Notes: generated from the letters alone by a model not told the origin. 64,000 bases of DNA from JAVBUY01 sp031552735 (GCA_031552735.1 JAVBMF010000005.1:1-64000), one strand, 5' to 3'. Positions 15,902-24,274 are shown, counted from the stretch's first letter. Made by a program: numbers and translations.

Positions 15902-17050
15902 ATGAGCATTCGCCATGCATCCGCTTCTCCATCCCACTACAAGCGCTGGGCTATTGGCGCGCTGATCGGCGTTTTACTGACGCTGGGCGCCTTTGCCGGG
16001 TTTGTGTTTGCCATCGACCCCTTCCAGCACTACCGGATGGCCACCACATATACCCCGATCGCCGACCGCAAAATCCAGACATACATCAACCCCGGCATTG
16101 CGCGATACTATCCCTTCGACACGCTCTGCCTGGGTTCGTCGATGACCGAAAACACACGCACCACTGCGGTGCGCGATGCGCTGGGCGGCGACCCCATCCA
16201 GCTTGCGTATCGTGGTGGCAGCCTGATCAACTTTTCCGTGGCGATGCGTGCCGCGTTTGAGACGCATCAGCTCAAGCGCGTGGTGATCTGTCTGGACGAT
16301 TATACGCTGACCGACGGCGTCCACTTCTCGCCGACCGCGCTGCCCTTCTATTTATACGACAAGAATCCGTTCAATGACGTATATTATCTTTTCAATACCG
16401 ATGTGCTGCTGCGCATTCGCGATCTGTATGCGTACAACGGCTACTCCTTTTCCGGCAAAAATCACCTGGATTTGGACATGCTCTACAACTGGAGCGACAA
16501 GATGATCTACGGCAAGGATTACGTGTTTGGATCGTTTTCCTTCTGGGACATGCCGGATGTCGCGCAGTATCCCGCGCACGATGATCAGCCACGCCTAAGG
16601 GCCAATCTGGATACGCATCTGCTGCCCTTCATTCAGGCGCATCCGGAAACCGAGTTTATCTTCTACTATCCGCCGTACAGCATATTGCACATGTACCATG
16701 CGCGCCTGTTTGGGCAGTTGGAGCGCCGCCTCTACAACCGCGCGTACTTTGCCGAAGCATTGCTCGCCCATCCGAATGTGCGGTTGTTCGACTTTCAGGC
16801 CAACCGCGACTGGATCGAAAACTACGACCTGTTCACCGATTTCACACATTACAGCGGCGAGGTCAACGACGCGCTGACCGCTTGCATGGGCGAAGGCCAG
16901 TTCGAAGCGCACAGCGTCGCCGATGTCGAGGCCAACAACACCGTGGTGCGTGCGCTCACCATGGACTTTACCCGCCCGACCGACGAAGAGCTGGCCGCGT
17001 ACCGCGCCGGGATGCGGTGGCAAGTTCGAGAATGGGAGAAAACACGATGA
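15902..17050 (+). CDS. Membrane-anchored SGNH-like protein, probable acyltransferase partner (copy 2)
   Basis: This 382-residue paralogue of the preceding product has a transmembrane anchor at about residues 15-38. It keeps G-S-S-M-T-E-N (78-84) and F-T-D-F-T-H-Y-S with Asp313 and His316, and shares with copy 1 blocks such as I-D-P-F-Q-x-Y-R, A-F-E-T-x-x-L-K-R-V and Y-P-N/H-P-N-V-R-L-x-D-F. The two copies may act on different hydroxyl positions or as a relay; sequence cannot decide. It has an extra 20-25 residues at the C-terminus. AAAGGAG precedes the ATG, and its stop overlaps the start of the VanY-type gene (ATGA), so the two are coupled. Confidence 0.8.
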   Translation: MSIRHASASPSHYKRWAIGALIGVLLTLGAFAGFVFAIDPFQHYRMATTYTPIADRKIQTYINPGIARYYPFDTLCLGSSMTENTRTTAVRDALGGDPIQLAYRGGSLINFSVAMRAAFETHQLKRVVICLDDYTLTDGVHFSPTALPFYLYDKNPFNDVYYLFNTDVLLRIRDLYAYNGYSFSGKNHLDLDMLYNWSDKMIYGKDYVFGSFSFWDMPDVAQYPAHDDQPRLRANLDTHLLPFIQAHPETEFIFYYPPYSILHMYHARLFGQLERRLYNRAYFAEALLAHPNVRLFDFQANRDWIENYDLFTDFTHYSGEVNDALTACMGEGQFEAHSVADVEANNTVVRALTMDFTRPTDEELAAYRAGMRWQVREWEKTR

Positions 17051-18006
17051 GTCAGCGCCCCCCCACCCGCCACCCACGCCGGATGCCCCCACCGCCGCCG
17101 CCCCAGCCGCCGCGTCGGCGTGCGCAGGCCTATCAGCAATATCGTCAGCCGCCGCGCCGCCGCCAGCGGCAGAATCCGCTGCTGGCTGTGCTGGCCGCCA
17201 TCATGGTGCTATTGGGCGTCGTGCTGATCTGCTATGCGCTGATGTACGGCACCCACTCTATGGGCAGCGATTTCCGCTCCGCGATGGCGCAGCTTTTCCC
17301 GGCGCTGGCGACGCCGACGCCCTCGCCTTCCCCCACGCCTACCCCCTCGCCGACGCCGACGCCCTCTCCCACCCCGACCCCGACGCCCACCCCCGCGCCA
17401 ACCACCGACCCCAACAAACCGCCGCTGCTGATCAACCGCCAGAATCCTGTGCCCGATGATTTCTCGCCGAGCAATCTGGTGTGGCTCAAGGACATGGTGC
17501 CCTCGGATGTCGCCACGCTGGGCGACGACGAAATGCTGGCCGACGAGGAAGCGACGCTGGCGATGGTCGATATGCTGCGCGACGCGATTGCCGCGGGATA
17601 CAAGAAGTGGAACATCAGTGCGGCATTCCGCACAGTGCGCTATCAGCAGCAACTGATGGACAAAGAAGTTGACCGGCTGATCACCAAGGAGAATTACAAC
17701 CGGCAGGATGCCGCAACGCACGCCGCGCTGACCGTGGCGCCGCCGGGCAGAAGCGAGCACCACACCGGCCTGGCGTTCGACTTCACCATTCCCGGCGAGG
17801 CCTTCCGCCTGACGCAGCAGTATAAGTGGATTTCCGCTCACTGTCATGAGTACGGCTTTGTCGAGCGCTACAAAGAGGACAAAGAGAAACTTACCGGCTA
17901 TATCCGCGAGGCATGGCACTACCGTTACGTCGGCAAGCGCATCGCGGAGATTTTGACCGACAAAAACTGGTGTCTGGAGGAGTATATCCAGAGTCTGGGG
18001 CAATGA
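17047..18006 (+). CDS. VanY-type D-Ala-D-Ala (D,D)-carboxypeptidase
   Basis: This 319-residue protein is a membrane-anchored M15B peptidase that trims the terminal D-Ala of peptidoglycan stem peptides. Zinc and catalytic motifs are complete: S-E-H-H-T-G-L-A-F-D (His238, Asp245) and E-A-W-H-Y-R-Y (Glu288, His291). The N-terminus is cytoplasmic and rich in Pro and Arg (residues 1-42), followed by a transmembrane helix at about 45-66. A spacer of Thr-Pro/Ser-Pro repeats (about 89-118) probably carries the catalytic domain through the wall. Its ATG overlaps the stop of the second SGNH gene, tying wall trimming to the O-acylation operon. Confidence 0.92.
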   Translation: MSQRPPTRHPRRMPPPPPPQPPRRRAQAYQQYRQPPRRRQRQNPLLAVLAAIMVLLGVVLICYALMYGTHSMGSDFRSAMAQLFPALATPTPSPSPTPTPSPTPTPSPTPTPTPTPAPTTDPNKPPLLINRQNPVPDDFSPSNLVWLKDMVPSDVATLGDDEMLADEEATLAMVDMLRDAIAAGYKKWNISAAFRTVRYQQQLMDKEVDRLITKENYNRQDAATHAALTVAPPGRSEHHTGLAFDFTIPGEAFRLTQQYKWISAHCHEYGFVERYKEDKEKLTGYIREAWHYRYVGKRIAEILTDKNWCLEEYIQSLGQ

Positions 18007-18014
18007 CGCAGCAC

Positions 18015-18043
18015 TTGACTTTCCCGCCGACTTGCATTAAAGT
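18015..18043 (+). promoter_or_regulatory. Promoter of the mgtE leader
   Basis: TTGACT at 18015-18020 and TAAAGT at 18038-18043 are separated by 17 bases. The 250-base leader that follows carries a small ORF and a terminator before mgtE. Confidence 0.6.
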
Positions 18044-18082
18044 AAAGACGGTAAAACCCATCAAATATGGAGGTGCGAACAC

Positions 18083-18166
18083 GTGGACGACTACGGTCAC
18101 GAAACGGGCATTCCGCGAAGTATCACGCATACAACGCGTCCGCGTGTCAAGCGCTTTCTTGGATAA
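18083..18166 (+). CDS. Candidate 27-residue leader peptide upstream of mgtE
   Basis: A GTG at 18083 lies 7 bases after GGAGGTG (18069-18075), one of the best ribosome binding sites here. It opens a 27-codon frame ending at TAA 18164-18166. The peptide starts acidic (M-D-D-Y-G-H-E) and ends basic and Arg/Lys-rich (R-P-R-V-K-R-F-L-G). It lies between a promoter (18015-18043) and a strong terminator (18211-18245), and mgtE starts 52 bases after the terminator. This is the layout of a transcription attenuator controlled by leader translation. Leader peptides that report magnesium are known from Salmonella mgtA (mgtL); homology is not claimed. Confidence 0.55.
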   Translation: MDDYGHETGIPRSITHTTRPRVKRFLG

Positions 18167-18210
18167 ATAGCGCCCCTCGCGCCGCGCTGTTGCGTTCTGC
18201 TGGCGGAGTC

Positions 18211-18245
18211 CCGGTCTGGAGTCCAAAACTCCAGCCCGGTTTTTT
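18211..18245 (+). terminator. Terminator in the mgtE leader (possible attenuator)
   Basis: CCGGTCTGGAGT (18211-18222) pairs with ACTCCAGCCCGG (18228-18239) with one mismatch, followed by six T at 18240-18245. It lies between the leader peptide and mgtE, on the mgtE strand. No clear antiterminator partner was identified by eye. Confidence 0.85.
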
Positions 18246-18296
18246 GTGCGAAAAAACGCGCAAGAACCGGGCCCAGCAAGAGAGGAGCGGTGCCAT

Positions 18297-19649
18297 ATGG
18301 AGGGCAAAGAGGTCTTTCTGGAATTGATTCGTCTGCTGCAAGAAGGAAAGATTGCGGCATTTAAAAAACTGAGTCTGGAATGCCCGCCGGTGGATATCGC
18401 CGAGGGTATTGACGAGCTGGAGGACGCGGACCTGACGCTGCGTTTCTTCCGCCTGCTACCCAAGGACATCTCCGCCGACGTATTTTCCTACCTGTCGGCC
18501 GAGCAGCAGGAAATCATCATCGGCAGCTTCTCCGGGCTGGAAATGCGTCACCTGATCGACGACATGTTCGCCGACGACGCGGTTGACTTTCTGGAGGAGA
18601 TGCCCGCCAATATCGTCACCAAGGTATTGCAGAACACCTCGGCGCAGACGCGCGATGTGATCAATCACCTGCTCAGCTACCCCGAGAACAGCGCGGGCAG
18701 CCTGATGACCATTGAGTATGTCGATCTGCACGAGTACTTCACCGTGCGCAAAGCGATGGATCACATCCGCCGAACCGGCGTGGAAAAGGAAACGGTCTAC
18801 ACCTGCTACGTCGTCGATCCCCAGCGCAAGCTGTTGGGCACGGTGTCGCTGCGCAAGCTGATCATCGCGCCGGAAACCGCGATCATCCGCGACATCATGG
18901 ACCCCGCCGTGGTCTTTGCCTACACGCACGATGATCAGGAGAAGGTTGCCGAGGACTTCCGCCGCTATGACCTGATGTCGCTGCCGGTTTGCGACAACGA
19001 AATGCGGCTGGTCGGCATCATCACGGTCGATGATATCGTGGACGTCATTCAGGAAGAGAACACCGAGGACTTCGAGAAGATGGCTGCTATCACGCCGTCG
19101 GATGAGGAATACATGAAGTCCAGCGCATGGACGCTGGCAAAAAACCGCGTGCCATGGCTGCTGCTGCTAATGATTTCGGCGACTTTCACCGGCGCGATCA
19201 TCACACACTTCGAGCATGTGCTGGCCGCGATGGTCATCCTCACCTCGTTTATCCCGATGCTGATGGACACCGCAGGTAATTCCGGCGCGCAGACCACCAC
19301 GATGGTCATCCGCGGCATGGCCTTGGGTGAGGTAGAGCCCAGCGACCTGTGGCGCGTGATCTGGAAGGAGTTTCGCGTCGCGCTGATCTGTGGCGCGATT
19401 CTGGCGATCGTCAACTTTGCCCGCCTGATGCTGATCTCGCACCAGCCGTTCTTTGTATCGCTGACCGTCAGTCTGTCCATCCAGTGCACCGTCATTCTGG
19501 CCAAGATGGTGGGCTGCATCCTGCCCATGGTCGCCAAAAAGCTCAAGCTGGATCCCGCGATCATGGCCGCGCCGATGATCACCACCATCGTCGATGCCTG
19601 CGCGCTACTGGTCTACTTTGGTCTGGCCAAAGCGTTCCTCGGCCTGTAA
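18297..19649 (+). CDS. mgtE: Magnesium transporter MgtE
   Basis: MgtE is a magnesium-selective channel whose cytoplasmic domain closes the pore when intracellular magnesium is high. The 450-residue product has the usual order: an acidic MgtE N domain at about 30-130, two CBS domains at about 135-255 (Y-V-D-L-H-E-Y-F-T-V and D-D-Q-E-K-V-A-E-D-F-R-R-Y-D), a plug helix region, and five membrane helices from about 285. The pore signature N-S-G-A-Q-T-T-T-M-V-I-R-G-M-A is intact. The ATG at 18297 follows GAGGAG. Expression is probably controlled by the leader with the small ORF and terminator. Confidence 0.95.
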   Translation: MEGKEVFLELIRLLQEGKIAAFKKLSLECPPVDIAEGIDELEDADLTLRFFRLLPKDISADVFSYLSAEQQEIIIGSFSGLEMRHLIDDMFADDAVDFLEEMPANIVTKVLQNTSAQTRDVINHLLSYPENSAGSLMTIEYVDLHEYFTVRKAMDHIRRTGVEKETVYTCYVVDPQRKLLGTVSLRKLIIAPETAIIRDIMDPAVVFAYTHDDQEKVAEDFRRYDLMSLPVCDNEMRLVGIITVDDIVDVIQEENTEDFEKMAAITPSDEEYMKSSAWTLAKNRVPWLLLLMISATFTGAIITHFEHVLAAMVILTSFIPMLMDTAGNSGAQTTTMVIRGMALGEVEPSDLWRVIWKEFRVALICGAILAIVNFARLMLISHQPFFVSLTVSLSIQCTVILAKMVGCILPMVAKKLKLDPAIMAAPMITTIVDACALLVYFGLAKAFLGL

Positions 19650-19673
19650 ATTCGCATATTCAGGAGGCGCATC

Positions 19674-20852
19674 ATGTCCACATTTTCAATTCGCGACACT
19701 TTCTTGCCCTTTTGCCTGCCCGATGTGACGCAGGCCGAGATCGACGAGATGACCGAGGCGGTGCGCTCCGGCTGGTGGGCCAAAGGCCCGCGCACCATCG
19801 CGTTTGAGCAGGCGTTCGCCGAATCGGTGGGCGCGAAATATGCCGTCGGCGTCAACAGTTGCACCGCCGCGCTGCATGTAGCGCTGCTGTGCGGCGGCGT
19901 GGGCCCGGGTGACGAGGTCATCACCACGCCGTACACATTTGCCGCGTCGGCCAACACCATCCGCCACGTCGGCGCGACCCCGGTCTTTGTGGACATTGAC
20001 CCGGACACCGGCTGCATCGACGCGGACAAGATTGAGGCGGCGATCACGCCCAAAACCCGAGCCATTGTACCGGTGCACTATTCCGGCATGGCTTGCGACC
20101 TGACGAAAATCTACGCCATCGCGGAAAAGCACAATTTGTTCGTGTCCGAGGATGCTGCGCACGCCGTCGAAACCCGGTTCAACGGCCAACCCATCGGCCA
20201 CGGCGCGCCCGGCGCGGTATCGTTCAGCTTCTACGCCACCAAGAATCTGGCCACCGGCGAGGGCGGCATGCTGATCACGGATGACAAGGCGATCGCCGAC
20301 CGCGCGCGCGTGCTGGTTTGCCACGGCATGAGCGCCGCCGCCTGGAACCGCTATGGCAAGGGCGGGAGCTGGCGCTATGACATCGAGGAAGCCGGATATA
20401 AGTACAACATGTTCGATTTGCAGGCCGCGCTGGGGCTGGTGCAGCTTCGCCGCATGCCCGAGATGCAAGCGCACCGCTTCAAGATCGTGCAGCTATACGA
20501 CGATGCGTTTTCCGCCATGCCTGAGCTAGTGCTGCAAAAGAACCCGGCCTACAGCACGCACAGCAAGCACCTGTATGTGCTGCGGCTGGCCCCCGGTGCG
20601 CTAACCATTGACCGTGATCAGTTCATCGCCGAACTGGCCGAGCGCAACGTGGGCACCAGCGTACACTTTATCCCGGTGCACCTGATGAGCGCCTATACCC
20701 GCACCTATGGCTACAAGCCCGGCGACTTCCCCTGCACGGAGGCGTTCTTTGATCAGGAGGTGTCGCTGCCGCTGTATTCTTCGCTGTCGCTAGCCGACGC
20801 ACAGTATGTGGTGGACGCGGTGCGCGACATTATCGCAGCCTTCCGCAAGTAG
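19674..20852 (+). CDS. DegT/DnrJ/EryC1 family PLP-dependent sugar aminotransferase
   Basis: This 392-residue cytoplasmic enzyme belongs to the DegT/DnrJ/EryC1/StrS family, which transaminates keto sugars on nucleotide carriers for surface polysaccharides, or occasionally acts in antibiotic and regulatory pathways. The PLP-binding lysine lies in S-F-Y-A-T-K-N-L-A-T-G-E-G-G (Lys190). Other family blocks are G-V-N-S-C-T-A-A-L-H-V-A-L, the D-E-V-I-T-T-P-Y-T-F loop, and E-D-A-A-H-A-V-E. Length is normal. AGGAGG precedes the ATG. It lies 24 bases after mgtE and 18 before cutC, so the three may share a transcript. The sugar substrate is unknown; polysaccharide genes lie some 14 kb away. Confidence 0.9.
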   Translation: MSTFSIRDTFLPFCLPDVTQAEIDEMTEAVRSGWWAKGPRTIAFEQAFAESVGAKYAVGVNSCTAALHVALLCGGVGPGDEVITTPYTFAASANTIRHVGATPVFVDIDPDTGCIDADKIEAAITPKTRAIVPVHYSGMACDLTKIYAIAEKHNLFVSEDAAHAVETRFNGQPIGHGAPGAVSFSFYATKNLATGEGGMLITDDKAIADRARVLVCHGMSAAAWNRYGKGGSWRYDIEEAGYKYNMFDLQAALGLVQLRRMPEMQAHRFKIVQLYDDAFSAMPELVLQKNPAYSTHSKHLYVLRLAPGALTIDRDQFIAELAERNVGTSVHFIPVHLMSAYTRTYGYKPGDFPCTEAFFDQEVSLPLYSSLSLADAQYVVDAVRDIIAAFRK

Positions 20853-20870
20853 CGCAAAGGAGGCTCCCGC

Positions 20871-21617
20871 ATGCACAAGATGTTGGTCGAGATCTGCTCC
20901 GGCAGTTACGAGGACGTGCTGGCCGCCGACCGTGGCGGCGCCGATCGCGCGGAGCTGTGTTCCGCGCTGGAACTGGGCGGACTGACGCCTTCGCTGGGCA
21001 CATTGACCCTGTGCAAGCAGCATACGCGCATCAAAGTGTGCGCCATGGTGCGCCCGCGTGCGGGCGGCTTCCTCTACAGCCCGGAGGAGCTGGATGTGAT
21101 GCGCGCCGACGCCAAGCTGCTGCTTTCTCACGGCGCCGACGGGCTGGTATTCGGCTTTCTCCATGCCGACGGCACCGTGGATGAAGCGCGAACGCGCGAG
21201 TTTGTCGCGCTGTGCGACGGCAAGGACGCAGTGTTTCATCGCGCGTTTGACTGCACGCCCGACCCGATCGCGGCGCTGGATACGTTGATCGCGTGCGGCG
21301 TGACGCGCATCTTGACCAGCGGGCAGCAGGCGTCGTCACTGGATGGCGCGGCGCTGCTCAAGCGGCTGGTGGCACGCGCGGCAGGCCGTGTGCAGATTCA
21401 GCCCGGCGGGGGCATTAACGCGGGCAACGTGCAGGATGTCATCCGCCAAAGCGGCGTGGACATGGTGCACTTCGTCGCGTGGGAATCGCGCGTGGAGCCG
21501 TCGCTGGATCACACCAGCATCCGCTTTAACGCGCCGTCTGTAGCGGATGAAAGCCACGTCATGGTTGCTACCGAGCGCGAGGTGGCCAAGATGGTACGGC
21601 TGGCCAACGAGGCATAA
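20871..21617 (+). CDS. cutC: CutC family protein
   Basis: CutC proteins are TIM-barrel proteins first linked to copper homeostasis; the biochemical role is still debated. The 248-residue product matches family length and motifs: V-E-I-C at the start, G-G-A-D-R-A-E-L-C near 22-30, M-V-R-P-R-A-G-G-F-L-Y near 58-68, F-H-R-A-F-D, and the late Q-P-G-G-G-I-N loop. It is cytoplasmic. The ATG at 20871 is 7 bases after AAGGAGG. It ends the mgtE-degT-cutC run and is followed by a terminator. No copper ATPase or copper regulator is visible nearby, so the context does not support a copper role. Confidence 0.9.
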   Translation: MHKMLVEICSGSYEDVLAADRGGADRAELCSALELGGLTPSLGTLTLCKQHTRIKVCAMVRPRAGGFLYSPEELDVMRADAKLLLSHGADGLVFGFLHADGTVDEARTREFVALCDGKDAVFHRAFDCTPDPIAALDTLIACGVTRILTSGQQASSLDGAALLKRLVARAAGRVQIQPGGGINAGNVQDVIRQSGVDMVHFVAWESRVEPSLDHTSIRFNAPSVADESHVMVATEREVAKMVRLANEA

Positions 21618-21620
21618 CAA

Positions 21621-21653
21621 AAAGAAGTGGTTCGCATGAACCGCTTCTTTTTT
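21621..21653. terminator. Bidirectional terminator between cutC and murG
   Basis: AAAGAAGTGGTT (21621-21632) pairs with AACCGCTTCTTT (21639-21650) with one wobble, with T runs on both strands. Confidence 0.88.
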
Positions 21654-21675
21654 CATCCTCCCAGACCAGGCCGGC

Positions 21676-22746
21676 TTATTTCGCCGACCGCTCAATCTGC
21701 GCCAGTACCCCCGCCGTCCCGTCGGCATTGGTCATCGCCGCCATGGCCTGGCGATACTGCGCGCGCTTTTCGTACACAGCGTCCACCCCGGCGATCAGCG
21801 AATCGACGGTGAGGTCCTCCTGCATGCACACCTCGGCCAGCCCGCGCCGCTGAAGCGACCGCGCGTTGTCGATCTGGTCGCCCCGGCTGGCAGTCGCCGG
21901 ATAGGGCACCAGCAGCGTCGGAATCTTTAGCGCCAGCAGTTCGCTGATTACCGTGGACCCCGCGCGCGACAGCAGCACATCGGCGGCGGCGTATGCGTGC
22001 GGCAGCTCGCTTTGCAGGTAGGCAAACTGCCGGTAGCCGGGCGTACCCTCCAGCGAGGCGTCCAGATTGCCCTTTCCGCAAATGTGCAGCACCTGATACT
22101 TTGTCAGCAGTCGGGGCAGCGCCGCGCGCAGCACGCTGTTCACACTGGCCGCGCCCATGCTGCCGCCGATCATCATCAGCACCGGTTTCTCCGGCGAGAA
22201 GCCGCAATGCTTCAAGCCCTCCCCGCGCACGCCATGCAGCAGCTCGGGACGCAGCGGCGTGCCGGTGCACACCGCCTTGCCGCCCAGCGCCTGTGCCGCC
22301 TCGGGAAAGGTGGTGCACACGGTTCTGGCCAGCGGCACGCACAGCTTGTTGGCCAATCCCAGCGTCATGTCGCTCTCGTGTATGACCACCGGCACACGGT
22401 TGAGCCACGCGCCATACACCACCGGCACCGCGACAAAGCCGCCCTTGGAAAACAGCACGCGCGGCGCGAGATCGCGGATGATGCGCCGCGCCTCGGCAGC
22501 GCCGATCAGCACACGAAAGGGATCGGTCAAATTTTTGATATCCAGATAGCGGCGCAGCTTGCCGCTCTGGATCGGGTGGTACATCACACCGGAAAGCGGC
22601 GCGATCAGCTCACGCTCGATGCCGGTATGCGTGCCGATATAGTGCACCTCCCAGCCTGCCTGTTGCAGATGGGGGATGATCGCCAGATTGGGCGTGACGT
22701 GTCCCGCTGTGCCGCCGCCGGTCAGGATGATGCGTCCTTGCTCCAT
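21676..22746 (-). CDS. murG: UDP-GlcNAc:lipid I N-acetylglucosaminyltransferase MurG
   Basis: MurG adds GlcNAc to lipid I to form lipid II on the inner face of the membrane, the last cytoplasmic step of peptidoglycan precursor synthesis. The 356-residue product has the glycine-rich loop T-G-G-G-T-A-G-H-V-T-P-N-L-A (about 9-22), the second loop I-G-G-S-M-G-A near 193-199, and the donor-binding segment S-R-A-G-S-T-V-I-S-E-L-L-A-L. Length is normal. In most bacteria murG sits in the dcw division cluster; here it stands alone between cutC and a divergent PRPP synthetase gene. A TATAAT-type -10 on the minus strand lies at 22785-22790. Confidence 0.95.
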   Translation of the reverse strand: MEQGRIILTGGGTAGHVTPNLAIIPHLQQAGWEVHYIGTHTGIERELIAPLSGVMYHPIQSGKLRRYLDIKNLTDPFRVLIGAAEARRIIRDLAPRVLFSKGGFVAVPVVYGAWLNRVPVVIHESDMTLGLANKLCVPLARTVCTTFPEAAQALGGKAVCTGTPLRPELLHGVRGEGLKHCGFSPEKPVLMMIGGSMGAASVNSVLRAALPRLLTKYQVLHICGKGNLDASLEGTPGYRQFAYLQSELPHAYAAADVLLSRAGSTVISELLALKIPTLLVPYPATASRGDQIDNARSLQRRGLAEVCMQEDLTVDSLIAGVDAVYEKRAQYRQAMAAMTNADGTAGVLAQIERSAK

Positions 22747-23004
22747 GCGCCGCCGACACTCCCTTCCTTTTTTTGCTCCGTCTTATTATAGCACGGCGCG
22801 TGAAAAAAATCGCAGCCTGCTGGAAATCACCGCCCACTTTTTCTCGCATGCGGCAGAATGCGCAAAAAAGCGCACGTTTTTCGCACCAAGCATGAAGAAA
22901 GTTCATAAAAATACCGGGGAGGCATTTCTTTTGTGCATCGGCTGTTGTATAATGTTGATGTATGTTCATGCCGAACGCCAATCATCGAAAAGGATGAGTA
23001 TTTT
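22747..23004. promoter_or_regulatory. Divergent promoter region murG / PRPP synthetase
   Basis: This 258-base intergenic stretch holds a minus-strand -10 (TATAAT at 22785-22790) for murG and a plus-strand -10 (TATAAT at 22948-22953) for the PRPP synthetase gene. Both have poor -35 matches. I see no other feature. Confidence 0.5.
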
Positions 23005-24213
23005 ATGACGGATCAGTTGAAGAATGCCGCCACCAAGAAATACCCCACGATGCCTATCGCACCGCTTGGGGTCATCGCGATGCGCGGCTGCGAAGAGATC
23101 GGCCAGAAGATCAACGATTACCTGCTGCACTGGCAAACCGGAAAGAACGAGGATTCCGCGCTGCAAAGCTTCCCGGGCAGCGACAACGGCTTCCTGTTGC
23201 AGGCATCGTGCCCGCGTTTTGGCACCGGTGAGGCCAAGGGAATGATCAAGAGCTCCGTGCGCGGCTACGATCTGTACATCATCGTGGATGTCGGCGCCTA
23301 CAACTGCACGTATAACATGTATGGCCGCGAAGTGCCGCTGACGCCCGACGAGCACTTCGCCGACCTCAAGCGCATCATCGCCGCGGTAGGCGGCAAGGCG
23401 CGGCGCATCAATGTCATCATGCCGCTGTTATACGAGGGGCGCCAGCACCGCCGCACCTCGCGCGAATCGCTGGACTGCGCGCTGGCGCTGCAAGAACTCG
23501 AGGCAATGGGCGTGGAAAACGTCATCACTTTCGACGCGCACGATCCGCGCGTGCAAAACGCGGTGCCGCTGACCGGCTTTGAGAGCGTGATGCCCTCCTA
23601 TCAAATCGTCAAGGCGCTGCTCAAGAGTGAAAAGGACCTGCGTCTGGATCGCAACCACATGATGATCATTTCCCCCGACGAGGGCGCGATCGACCGCAAC
23701 ATCTACTATTCCACCGTGCTGGGTCTGGATTTGGGCCTGTTCTATAAGCGCCGCGACTACACCACCGTGGTCAACGGCAGAAATCCGATCATCAAGCACG
23801 AATATCTGGGCGACGATGTCGAGGGCAAGGACGTGTTCGTGGCCGACGACATCATCTCCACAGGCGATTCGATTCTGGACCTGGCGCGCGAGCTAAAAAA
23901 GCGCAAGGCCAACCGTATCTACGCCACTTCTACGTTTGCTTTCTTCACCGATGGCCTGTCGGCGTTCGAGCGCGCGTATGAAGAAGGCATCCTGACCAAG
24001 GTGATCTCCACCAACCTGACGTACCGCACGCCGCAACTGCGCGCCGCGCCCTGGTATGCCGAGGCCGATATGGCCAAGTACATGGCCTACATCATTGCCA
24101 CGCTCAACCATGACCAGTCGCTGTCCGGCCTGCTGAATCCATGGGATCGCATCAAGTCCGCGCTCAGCCGCTATCATCAGGAGCAAGCGAAGTCGGGCAT
24201 CCGGCTGGTATAA
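23005..24213 (+). CDS. prs: Ribose-phosphate pyrophosphokinase (PRPP synthetase) family protein
   Basis: This 402-residue protein has the tandem type I phosphoribosyltransferase fold of PRPP synthetases, which make PRPP from ribose 5-phosphate and ATP. The PRPP/ribose-phosphate loop is F-V-A-D-D-I-I-S-T-G-D-S near 278-289. The catalytic flexible-loop equivalent is F-Y-K-R-R-D-Y near 246-252, and L-L-Y-E-G-R-Q-H-R-R matches the ATP/phosphate contact region. Classical Prs enzymes have about 315 residues; this long form with an N-terminal extension (about residues 1-60) is a variant I associate with Clostridia. The ATG at 23005 follows AAAAGGATGAG. It is monocistronic, with a terminator after it. 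Confidence 0.82.
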   Translation: MTDQLKNAATKKYPTMPIAPLGVIAMRGCEEIGQKINDYLLHWQTGKNEDSALQSFPGSDNGFLLQASCPRFGTGEAKGMIKSSVRGYDLYIIVDVGAYNCTYNMYGREVPLTPDEHFADLKRIIAAVGGKARRINVIMPLLYEGRQHRRTSRESLDCALALQELEAMGVENVITFDAHDPRVQNAVPLTGFESVMPSYQIVKALLKSEKDLRLDRNHMMIISPDEGAIDRNIYYSTVLGLDLGLFYKRRDYTTVVNGRNPIIKHEYLGDDVEGKDVFVADDIISTGDSILDLARELKKRKANRIYATSTFAFFTDGLSAFERAYEEGILTKVISTNLTYRTPQLRAAPWYAEADMAKYMAYIIATLNHDQSLSGLLNPWDRIKSALSRYHQEQAKSGIRLV

Positions 24214-24228
24214 AAAACCCGTGAACGC

Positions 24229-24262
24229 AAAAGCCTGTCTTTGGGAAAAGACAGGCTTTTTT
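24229..24262 (+). terminator. Terminator after the PRPP synthetase gene
   Basis: AAAAGCCTGTCT (24229-24240) pairs with AGACAGGCTTTT (24249-24260), continuing into T. Confidence 0.92.
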
Positions 24263-24274
24263 GTGTGCGTTCTC

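Noticed and set aside
17311..17400. Thr-Pro/Ser-Pro coding repeat as a DNA repeat element
   Set aside because: It is the in-frame linker of the VanY-type protein, a common wall-spanning spacer.
18044..18296. M-box magnesium riboswitch upstream of mgtE
   Set aside because: I searched by eye for the conserved GGTGAGGCTCC-type core and the downstream paired regions and did not find them; a small ORF and terminator are present instead.
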